This document shows, one piece after another, positions 1-4,877 of a DNA stretch of 5,036 nucleotides. How positions within the stretch are numbered: the stretch's first letter is position 1; the number at the start of each line of letters is the position of its first letter. The notes below the pieces were generated by a model. It ran no database searches. It saw only the letters and a program-made list of their open reading frames with translations, and had not been told where the DNA came from. Source of the stretch: Pontiella sp. (GTDB lineage Bacteria; Verrucomicrobiota; Kiritimatiellia; Kiritimatiellales; Pontiellaceae); the NCBI GenBank assembly GCA_029939385.1, contig JAOZSZ010000126.1, positions 1-5,036 on the forward strand, in the 5' to 3' direction. The position numbers were made by a program, and so were the translations under genes.

Positions 1-21
1 GTTTTGTTCAATTTATGTAGG

Positions 22-49
22 AACGCTTCACCCCGAAGGGGAAAGCGTT
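22..49 (-). other. Hairpin with UUCG-type loop
   Basis: Positions 22-28 (aacgctt) pair with 43-49 (aagcgtt). Inside them, a C-run at 31-34 pairs with a G-run at 38-41. Read on the minus strand the tip is ccc-ttcg-ggg, a stable UUCG tetraloop. The hairpin lies 14 bases past the stop of the minus-strand ORF at 64-204. It could end that transcript or be part of a mobile-element end. No T-run follows it on the minus strand, so a classical intrinsic terminator is not well supported. Confidence 0.5.
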
Positions 50-52
50 GAA

Positions 53-66
53 CTGGGGTTACTTCA
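53..66 (-). repeat. Left copy of 14-bp inverted repeat
   Basis: The plus strand reads ctggggttacttca here. It is the exact reverse complement of 2671-2684. Similarity continues weakly on the inner side (tctg followed by ac in both, one base out of register). The repeat covers the stop codon of the minus-strand ORF at 64-204. The placement at the 3' end of a transposase-like tail suggests an element end, but no target-site duplication was found. Confidence 0.5.
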
Positions 67-204
67 GGTCTGCACTTTGAACATTCTATCCAGCTTGCCC
101 GTTACCTTCCTGATCGAGTTCTCCTTTCCTCTCAGGGCAACAAGTCGGCGAATACCCCCGGAAAGGGTCAATCTAAAGCCCCCCCCTTTTTTTTTCTGCC
201 TCAT
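64..204 (-). pseudogene. Possible transposase C-terminal remnant, 46 codons
   Basis: Reading the minus strand from ATG at 204-202 to TGA at 66-64 gives 46 residues, starting MRQKKKGGGF and ending LDRMFKVQT. The middle part (SGGIRRLVALRGKENSIRKV) is basic and looks like real protein sequence. The end resembles the tails of REP-associated (Y1, IS200-like) transposases, which often finish in VQT or VKT just before an element-end repeat. That resemblance is from memory and was not searched. No catalytic HUH motif or tyrosine is present, so at best it is the last part of a decayed gene. The ORF contains a run of nine A then eight G (minus strand, 195-179), which is prone to slippage, so the upstream frame may have been lost there. 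It could also be a chance ORF. Confidence 0.35.
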
Positions 205-279
205 TTTTTTAATTCTTGACTGAAATGGTCTTATTTGAAAAACTATTGGGATATTGAGCTAGGGGAGGGTTGAGTTATC

Positions 280-897
280 ATGATTTCTAAGATACGAATG
301 ATAAGTATTATTTTATGGATCGGTGTCATTCCCTCGATAGCGGACATTATCTATTTTGATTATCGCCCCCCAGAACCATCCGTATTTGACTCCGTGAGTG
401 GAGGCCGAAATTCTGGAGCAAAAACAGGCGGGGTTTTTCTTTCGACCAGTGGCGCATCAGAAGCCTCCGGAGAACTTAAAATAAAACTCAACACCAATAG
501 CCGTGGAAACCGCTACAGCGCCACGGTTACACTCGCCAACGGAATCGCTACAGCGGCAGAGGGTGATGTGGTTGACGCAACCACTTTATTCCCCTCATCC
601 ACTCTCCTGATCTCCGGAAACGCCATCTATAACGGCTTTACTGCGGTGCGCTTTAAAGAAGGCATCGACTTTTATTACGGGTGGGTCGAGATTGAAACTC
701 GGGTAACGGCAAGTAGAAACTCCGTAAGCGCGAAGGCAAGCATCCTGCAGATGGCCTTTAACAATACGGTGAATGAATCAATTATTGTGGGGGCTATTCC
801 TGAGCCTTCCGTTCTCCTCCTGATCCTCACCGGCGGCAGTATTGCGTTTGTGGGCCACCGCTGGCGCACCCGCGCCCGGCAGGAAGAGAACACCTAG
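280..897 (+). CDS. PEP-CTERM sorting domain protein, exported
   Basis: This 205-residue protein is built for export. Residues 1-21 form a signal peptide (Lys4 and Arg6, then the hydrophobic ISIILWIGVIPSIA) with probable cleavage after SIA. The C-terminus is a PEP-CTERM signal: the motif IPEPS at about 173-177, a hydrophobic helix (about 178-191) and the basic tail HRWRTRAR. In this family the signal is processed by an exosortase and is usually tied to exopolysaccharide or surface display. The body (about 28-165) is rich in Ser, Thr, Asn and beta-prone stretches. It contains FYYGWVEIETR at 131-141, similar to the YGW segments seen in many PEP-CTERM proteins of PVC bacteria. No enzyme motif is visible, so the specific role is unknown. 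The ATG at 280 is chosen because it gives a complete signal peptide; GGGGAGGG lies 11-13 bases upstream, rather far for a ribosome site. Met7 is an alternative start. No exosortase gene is in the window. Confidence 0.85.
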   Translation: MISKIRMISIILWIGVIPSIADIIYFDYRPPEPSVFDSVSGGRNSGAKTGGVFLSTSGASEASGELKIKLNTNSRGNRYSATVTLANGIATAAEGDVVDATTLFPSSTLLISGNAIYNGFTAVRFKEGIDFYYGWVEIETRVTASRNSVSAKASILQMAFNNTVNESIIVGAIPEPSVLLLILTGGSIAFVGHRWRTRARQEENT

Positions 898-932
898 AGC
901 AGAGGGATTGATTTCTTCAGAGTCGCGCCCGC

Positions 933-995
933 AAGCGGTTCTAAGAACCGCCCCTACATTCCACCCAAGCTGTAGTGGTGCTTCTTAGAAGCACT
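933..995. repeat. REP-like double hairpin (BIME-like)
   Basis: There are two adjoining small hairpins. The first is gcggttc (935-941), loop taa, gaaccgc (945-951). The second is gtgcttc (978-984), loop tta, gaagcac (988-994). The two units are inverted copies of each other, joined by ctaca (953-957) and tgtag (971-975). About 20 of 25 bases match when one is reverse-complemented. Where the units differ in the stem, both arms have changed so that pairing is kept (G-C to C-G, and C-G to T-A). This is the pattern of repetitive extragenic palindromes in paired inverted form. It lies 38 bases past the stop of the PEP-CTERM gene and may stabilise the 3' end of that mRNA. No T-run follows. Confidence 0.6.
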
Positions 996-1061
996 CCTCC
1001 CGCAACGCCACCCATCCGCCTTCAACCCTCCAATCCCCGCCCCACAAAACAAGAGAATGCT

Positions 1062-1391
1062 ACAATGCACGGGCTAACCCTATGCCTGTGCTGTGCCAGC
1101 CTCAAAGGGTCTCTGGGACCCCGCAAGGGAAACCACTTTAACTGAATGGGCGATAGACGGATACAAAAGGTTTTCTGGTTCCGCGATGCGGAATGAGAAT
1201 ACGGCATTAGAAAGGAACGGTTATTTTTGCCACTGATATCCGAGATCCAGATGGGTGACTGAACAACTCTTATGACGAAGACCCAGGATGCAGCGAACGT
1301 TCAGCGATGGAAGACAACGCAGAACCGATCAAGAAAAAAGGGAAATCAGCAGGCCATTAAGAAATGGCTATGGAAGGGTATTTTGTATTGA
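1062..1391 (+). other. GC-rich, stem-rich gene-free segment; possible group II intron relic
   Basis: The 898-1416 interval holds no convincing gene. After the double hairpin at 933-995, the part from about 1062 is rich in short stems: gggtc/gaccc (1107-1111 and 1117-1121), ttccgc/gcggaa (1179-1184 and 1188-1193), and a bulged gcac/gtgc pair around 1068-1092. Its style (gggctaaccc, then gccagcctc, cgcaaggg, gatgggtgac) recalls domain I of bacterial group II introns. That is an impression from memory only. A 39-codon ORF follows (ATG 1272 to TGA 1391), beginning MTKTQDAANVQRWKTTQNRS; it is basic and could be the broken N-terminus of an intron protein. No reverse transcriptase motif and no domain V hairpin are present, so any intron would be a 5' fragment. 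Alternatives are an unrelated structured RNA or decayed transposon DNA. Confidence 0.2.
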
Positions 1392-1416
1392 ACCGCTTCG
1401 CTATTTCCTGCGGAAA

Positions 1417-2196
1417 TTATGTCTTCGACGGACCGGAACCTATAATGGGCGACCCCTTTTTCGAATAAATATCTCTGAAGCTTATCCATAACTCATAGTG
1501 ATCGCATTTTTTGTAGCTATCAAATCCATTATCAATAAGCTTACACATGGAATTCACAGCGCCCAATACTTGATAAAATAGATCCCCTTTATTTTCATCA
1601 TCAATTGCCAGAAGCCGCCCGACAGACTCATCAGATATAGCAACCATTAAGTTATCTCTAACTGAAACTGACAACATGAGCCGCCACAGATCGGCCTGTA
1701 AGGGATAAACCTCGTATTTATTGTCCAACAATTGTCTAATGCGTAAACTCTTCTCGGCTCCTCCTAAATGGTTCCCTTTATGCAACGCCGAAATAAGCTC
1801 AATACACGACCGCTCAACCACTTCTTTTGCAGCAGCACATGATACTTTATTTTGAGGAAAAGCATCATCCAACTTAAGAAGATAGTTAAGTCGCGATTCG
1901 TACATCGCCTCCACTTTGGGATTAGGAGAGTAATTGCTCAAAAATTGAATTAGATCCTGAAGCAATTCAATTTGCTCCGAATGACTATACACAAAGTGAA
2001 GCTGCCTAATAACACTTTCACTTAACAACAAATTGAGATTATCTATCTCTCCCTTCTGCATGTTGATAACTTCAGCTCGCACATCAGCAGCAGAGATTTT
2101 TTCCCCATCAACCCAAAAAGTGTAGCTGTCCAATGGAAGAGCACTAACGCTCCCGACAGCAAGGACTGCAAAAATAAGAATTTTCTTTAAAATCAT
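1417..2196 (-). CDS. Unrecognised exported protein, mostly helical
   Basis: The 259-residue protein belongs to no family I recognise. Residues 1-19 are a signal peptide (MILKKILIFAVLAVGSVSA) with a likely signal peptidase I site after SVSA. No lipobox cysteine is present. The mature part is rich in Leu, Ser, Glu and Lys and looks mainly alpha-helical. It has four cysteines (about 120, 131, 218 and 231), which could form disulfides outside the cytoplasm. The start is chosen from the site aaggag at 2211-2206: ATG 2196 sits 9 bases from it and ATG 2202 only 3, so either may be used. Opening the frame at 2244 would overlap the upstream gene and spoil the signal peptide. It follows the Cys-rich gene by 13 bases, and the shared stop/ribosome-site arrangement points to one operon with coupled translation. 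The last 20-25 residues run into the odd segment at 1391-1490, so the native C-terminus may have been replaced. Confidence 0.6.
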   Translation of the reverse strand: MILKKILIFAVLAVGSVSALPLDSYTFWVDGEKISAADVRAEVINMQKGEIDNLNLLLSESVIRQLHFVYSHSEQIELLQDLIQFLSNYSPNPKVEAMYESRLNYLLKLDDAFPQNKVSCAAAKEVVERSCIELISALHKGNHLGGAEKSLRIRQLLDNKYEVYPLQADLWRLMLSVSVRDNLMVAISDESVGRLLAIDDENKGDLFYQVLGAVNSMCKLIDNGFDSYKKCDHYELWISFRDIYSKKGSPIIGSGPSKT

Positions 2197-2205
2197 CTTC
2201 ATTGT

Positions 2206-2211
2206 CTCCTT
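2206..2211 (-). promoter_or_regulatory. Ribosome binding site overlapping upstream stop
   Basis: On the minus strand the site reads aaggag, and its first bases are shared with the TAA stop (2212-2210) of the Cys-rich gene. It serves the downstream gene, with candidate ATGs 3 bases (2202) and 9 bases (2196) away. This arrangement favours translational coupling: ribosomes ending the first protein can restart directly on the second. Confidence 0.7.
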
Positions 2212-2542
2212 AAAACGGTGCATTATCACCACAAGATCCACCACAAGAACCGCTTCCGCTACCAGGAAGGGATATCTTTGTTCCGCAAGAGTAAGTAGTC
2301 CAATCTATCCACCTGCCATTCCAATTGTGCTGCCAATTGCCATTACTGTCTTGATAATCGCCGCAAACCCAAGTAATCCATATTCTCCCCGAACCAGTTA
2401 AAGAGCACTCCCCGCACTGCTTATTATGATCACAGGGAGGATTACTTTGGGGGCAATTAAAAGCGCTGCTCCCAAAAGGGACAACAAAGGAGGAGGTAGC
2501 CAGCACCCCCACAAATAATTTAATTTTACTCGTTATAGTCAT
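2210..2542 (-). CDS. Small secreted protein with eight cysteines
   Basis: The 110-residue precursor has a signal peptide at about 1-27 (Lys6 and Lys8, a hydrophobic core, then FGSSA) with likely cleavage before FNC. The mature part of about 83 residues carries eight cysteines (30, 37, 43, 46, 60, 86, 100, 104) and six tryptophans, four of them (70-81) in the segment GNWQHNWNGRWIDW. An even cysteine number after a signal peptide suggests a disulfide-bonded extracellular mini-domain. The tail is a Gly/Ser linker followed by CGGSCGDNAPF. I do not recognise the family. It might be a secreted effector, a bacteriocin-like peptide or a surface binding module; nothing in the sequence decides between these. 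The start is preceded by aaagg about 11 bases upstream, a weak site. It is the first gene of a two-gene minus-strand operon, and both products are predicted to leave the cytoplasm, so they may work together. Both genes are clearly richer in A+T than trmL or moxR. Confidence 0.6.
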   Translation of the reverse strand: MTITSKIKLFVGVLATSSFVVPFGSSAFNCPQSNPPCDHNKQCGECSLTGSGRIWITWVCGDYQDSNGNWQHNWNGRWIDWTTYSCGTKISLPGSGSGSCGGSCGDNAPF

Positions 2543-2860
2543 CTAAATAAATACCTTTCATGCTTTAATTTTAAACTATTTCAAGCGTTAAGAAGATAAT
2601 AAAAAAACAGAAAGCACAAAGACGCGCAAGACTTTTTCTTATAATTCTAAGGAAGAGAAAAGGGTCAGAGTGAAGTAACCCCAGCTTAATGGACAACTGT
2701 CCGAGAGTTACCTATGCATCCGGTATATCTGTTCCCTATCTACTCGGTTCAGACTCCAAAGAAAATATCTAAAATTCCCCCCAAAATTTCTGCGTACTTT
2801 TTAATTCACACACCGCACCCTCAGGACTATGCTGTCCGACTTGTGAAAAAGAACGAACAG
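2543..2860. other. Divergent intergenic region with inverted-repeat end
   Basis: This 318-base gap separates the leftward Cys-rich operon from rightward trmL. The part at 2543-2660 is strongly AT-rich and must hold the promoter of the leftward operon, but no convincing -35/-10 pair could be fixed. The right copy of the 14-bp inverted repeat (2671-2684) follows, then a short hairpin ggaca-ac-tgtcc at 2691-2702. From 2714 the trmL frame is open without a stop, but the 49 codons before 2861 do not look like TrmL and are treated as upstream sequence. Confidence 0.5.
2671..2684 (+). repeat. Right copy of 14-bp inverted repeat
   Basis: The sequence tgaagtaaccccag is the exact reverse complement of 53-66, 2.6 kb to the left. 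It follows aaaagggtcagag, so gggt (2662-2665) and accc (2678-2681) could also pair as a small stem. It marks a change in composition: AT-rich DNA to its left, and soon after it the core-like trmL gene. It may be one end of an inserted element or simply a second copy of an interspersed repeat. Confidence 0.5.
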
Positions 2861-3367
2861 ATGCGGTATTCAGACCGCAAGCGAATCGAGCTGGAATTCC
2901 AATGGCCGGAGGCTCCGCTCAACATTGTACTTGTTGAGCCATCGATCCCTCCGAATACGGGAAATATCTCCCGGCTCTGCGCGGCCACGGGCTCCCGACT
3001 GCATCTTATTGAACCGCTCGGCTTCGACCTTTCCGAAAAGAAACTCCGGCGCGCGGGACTCGACTATTGGAAATCCGTCGATCTAACGGTCTACCCCGAT
3101 CTTGAAACGTTCTTCGAACAGAATCCCGATGGCCAAAAATATTTCTATAGCACGGCGGGGTCACAAAATTATTCAGAGGTTAAATATGCACCCGGTGATT
3201 ACCTTATCTTCGGTAATGAATCAACGGGCTTGCCAGACCGTCTTCTTGCAGAACACCCTGATCAGGTCTGCAATATTCCGATTAAACTCGATAGCGTTCG
3301 TTCTCTAAATCTTTCAAACTGCGCCGCTATTGTTCTTTATGAAGCCTTGCGGCAAATTGATCCATAA
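2861..3367 (+). CDS. trmL: tRNA (cytidine(34)-2'-O)-methyltransferase
   Basis: This SPOUT-class enzyme of 168 residues uses S-adenosylmethionine to methylate the 2'-hydroxyl of the wobble nucleotide (C34 or cmnm5U34) in leucine tRNAs. The family signature runs through the protein: LNIVLVEPSIPPNTGNISRL (about 20-39), the RRAGLDYW segment (about 63-70), the glycine-rich FGNESTGLP (about 117-125) that forms part of the trefoil-knot cofactor pocket, and SLNLSN (about 148-153). Homologues are about 150-170 residues and begin a few residues before LNIVLVEP, which supports ATG 2861. No good ribosome site precedes it. The frame is open back to ATG 2714, which would give 217 residues with an unmatched N-terminal extension; I consider that less likely. 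The gene stands 65 bases before moxR and probably has its own promoter. Confidence 0.9.
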   Translation: MRYSDRKRIELEFQWPEAPLNIVLVEPSIPPNTGNISRLCAATGSRLHLIEPLGFDLSEKKLRRAGLDYWKSVDLTVYPDLETFFEQNPDGQKYFYSTAGSQNYSEVKYAPGDYLIFGNESTGLPDRLLAEHPDQVCNIPIKLDSVRSLNLSNCAAIVLYEALRQIDP

Positions 3368-3418
3368 AGGTTGAACATCCCTTATATTTTTTAGTCAGAA
3401 AACACATTCATTCTTAAT

Positions 3419-3425
3419 AAAGGAG
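3419..3425 (+). promoter_or_regulatory. Ribosome binding site of moxR
   Basis: The sequence aaaggag lies 7 bases before ATG 3433. It is the strongest ribosome site in the window and fixes the moxR start. In contrast, trmL, the four-helix-bundle gene and the DUF58 gene have weak or no such sites. Confidence 0.85.
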
Positions 3426-3432
3426 TTACCCC

Positions 3433-4419
3433 ATGGCGGGAATAGAAATCATTAACCAGAAAGTACGCGAGCAGAGCGCATTTATCCCTATCTTAAAAGC
3501 GGAAATCGCCAAGGTCATCGTCGGACAAGAATACCTGATTGACCGGCTAATCATTGGCATGCTCAGTAATGGCCACGTCTTGCTCGAAGGCGTTCCGGGG
3601 CTGGCAAAAACATTAACGATTAACACCTTGGCCCAAGCACTCGACACCTCGTTCCAGCGCATCCAATTCACGCCCGACCTCCTCCCTGCCGATCTCGTCG
3701 GCACGCTGATCTACAACCAGAAGGATGGCGACTTTATCATTAAAAAAGGCCCGGTTTTCGCTAATATTATCTTAGCTGACGAAATCAACCGCGCTCCCGC
3801 TAAGGTGCAGAGCGCGCTACTCGAAGCGATGCAGGAGCGGCAGGTGACCATTGGCGACGAAACCTTCAAGCTTCCCTCGCCCTTCCTTGTGATGGCCACC
3901 GAAAACCCGATTGAGCAGGAAGGTACTTATCCTCTACCCGAGGCGCAAGTCGACCGCTTTATGCTCAAGCTCAAGGTGGGCTATCCAACGATCGAAGAGG
4001 AGCGCCGCATCCTCGACCGCATGGCGCACTCCAACACCGAGATTCCGATCAACGCCGTGCTCCATCCCGACGAAATAGTTAAGGCGCGCGAGATCATTGA
4101 TGAAATCTATATCGACGAAAAGATTAAGGACTACATTCTTGCCATCGTCTTTGCCACCCGCGAGCCGGAGAAATACAACCTCGATATTAAAGACTATCTC
4201 CGCTACGGCGCATCGCCGCGTGCAACGATCCATCTCACGATGGGGGCGCGCGCACACGCCTTCATGCAGGGCCGCGGCTACGTTACTCCTCAAGACGTAA
4301 AATCCATTGCGTTGGATATTCTGCGCCACCGCATCATCGTCTCCTATGAGGCCGAAGCCGAGGAGCTGACGAGCGAAGATTTGATTGAGAAAATTTTAAG
4401 CGAAATTCCGGTTCCTTAA
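3433..4419 (+). CDS. moxR: MoxR family AAA+ ATPase
   Basis: A complete 328-residue ATPase. It shows Walker A GVPGLAKT (53-60), Walker B with IILADEINR (112-120), the sensor-1 region ATENP (155-159), the conserved EQEGTYPLPEAQVDRF (161-176), and sensor 2 in YGASPRA (258-264), followed by the C-terminal lid helices. Length and motif order are typical of the family. MoxR ATPases are AAA+ proteins of the helix-2-insert clade. They act as chaperone-like motors in maturing enzyme or envelope complexes, usually with partners encoded alongside: a DUF58 protein and von Willebrand factor A proteins. The DUF58 gene is present downstream but is displaced by a four-helix-bundle gene and repeats. The exact substrate cannot be inferred. 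The coding sequence is more GC-rich at third positions than the genes at 1417-2542. Confidence 0.95.
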   Translation: MAGIEIINQKVREQSAFIPILKAEIAKVIVGQEYLIDRLIIGMLSNGHVLLEGVPGLAKTLTINTLAQALDTSFQRIQFTPDLLPADLVGTLIYNQKDGDFIIKKGPVFANIILADEINRAPAKVQSALLEAMQERQVTIGDETFKLPSPFLVMATENPIEQEGTYPLPEAQVDRFMLKLKVGYPTIEEERRILDRMAHSNTEIPINAVLHPDEIVKAREIIDEIYIDEKIKDYILAIVFATREPEKYNLDIKDYLRYGASPRATIHLTMGARAHAFMQGRGYVTPQDVKSIALDILRHRIIVSYEAEAEELTSEDLIEKILSEIPVP

Positions 4420-4420
4420 T

Positions 4421-4451
4421 ATTGCCGATTTCAGATTGATGATTGCCGATT
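4421..4451 (+). repeat. 31-bp interspersed repeat, copy A
   Basis: The unit is attgccgatt, then tcagattgatg, then attgccgatt again, so it is itself a short direct repeat around a central agattgat. It starts two bases after the moxR stop codon. It matches copy B in 27 of 31 bases and the reverse complement of copy C in 29 of 31 (counted by eye). Confidence 0.85.
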
Positions 4452-4477
4452 AAATAGCATAGGGGTACAGGCCGAAT

Positions 4478-4831
4478 ATGGATCAAAACGAGCTCAAAAA
4501 ACGAACGAAGCAATTTGCGTTGCGTATACTCAAACTCACAGCAGCCCTCCCAAAGACGGTTGAAGCACGCGTTATCCAGAACCAACTGGCACGCGCAGGA
4601 ACATCCGTTGCCGCCAACTATCGCGCGAGTTGCCGGGGTCGATCCAGAGCCGAATTTATCTCAAAAATGGGCGTCGTTACCGAAGAAGCTGACGAATGTT
4701 GCTTCTGGATGGAATTGATCGTTGAAGGCAAAATGTTAACAGAAAAGAAAGTTAAATCTCTTCTTCAAGAAGCCAATGAATTGACCGCCATCATGACCTC
4801 GTCGCGAAAGACCGCGCAAAGTAAGAAATAG
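4478..4831 (+). CDS. Four-helix-bundle protein, 23S rRNA IVS (S23) family
   Basis: The 117-residue protein matches the S23 family, first found encoded by intervening sequences in 23S rRNA genes of some bacteria and also related to the Avd accessory protein of diversity-generating retroelements. The clear signature is AGTSVAANYRASCRGRSRAE (about 40-59), followed by FISKMGVVTEEADECCFWME (60-79). Predicted helices lie at about 4-23, 28-50, 56-85 and 88-112, as expected for a four-helix bundle, which in known members forms a pentamer. The basic, positively charged surface suggests nucleic-acid binding, but the cellular role of stand-alone members is not established. The gene lies between moxR and the DUF58 gene and is bordered by direct copies of a 31-bp repeat. 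Copy A ends 26 bases before the start and copy B begins 3 bases after the stop. No strong ribosome site precedes it (agggg about 11-12 bases upstream). The bracketing suggests later insertion into a moxR-DUF58 operon. Confidence 0.9.
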   Translation: MDQNELKKRTKQFALRILKLTAALPKTVEARVIQNQLARAGTSVAANYRASCRGRSRAEFISKMGVVTEEADECCFWMELIVEGKMLTEKKVKSLLQEANELTAIMTSSRKTAQSKK

Positions 4832-4834
4832 AAC

Positions 4835-4865
4835 ATTTCCGATTTAAGATTGATAATTTCCGATT
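4835..4865 (+). repeat. 31-bp interspersed repeat, copy B
   Basis: This is a direct copy of 4421-4451 with four differences. Two of these are the same g-to-t change in both inner attgccgatt boxes, which now read atttccgatt. That parallel change suggests the two boxes evolve together, by conversion or slippage. The repeat starts 3 bases after the stop of the four-helix-bundle gene and ends 12 bases before the DUF58 start. Confidence 0.8.
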
Positions 4866-4877
4866 GAAAAACAATCC

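Noticed and set aside
216..250. Sigma-70 promoter for the PEP-CTERM gene with -35 TTGACT at 216-221
   Set aside because: The -35 is good, but no -10 box with acceptable spacing follows (best is aactat at 19 bases, a poor match), so it is left out of the annotation.
1022..1207. Minus-strand 61-codon ORF
   Set aside because: Its composition (His, Arg, Pro and Leu-rich) looks like a chance frame through a structured GC-rich segment, and it has no domain or ribosome site.
1288..1491. Plus-strand 67-codon ORF overlapping the end of the minus-strand exported protein gene
   Set aside because: No recognisable protein sequence and no ribosome site. It overlaps another small ORF in a different frame, and neither is convincing.
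2714..2860. N-terminal extension of trmL from ATG 2714
   Set aside because: The 49 extra residues do not resemble TrmL, the family normally starts close to LNIVLVEP, and the region is better read as intergenic. N-terminal data could overturn this.
3934..4329. Long minus-strand ORF opposite moxR
   Set aside because: It is a shadow frame of the clearly coding moxR sequence and has no protein-like features of its own.
4478..4831. Avd-like accessory protein of a diversity-generating retroelement
   Set aside because: The fold is related, but there is no reverse transcriptase, template repeat or variable repeat in the window, and the signature is that of ordinary S23-family proteins.
4421..4865. 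CRISPR-like array from the repeated units
   Set aside because: Only two direct copies, separated by a whole gene, with no regular spacers and no cas genes.
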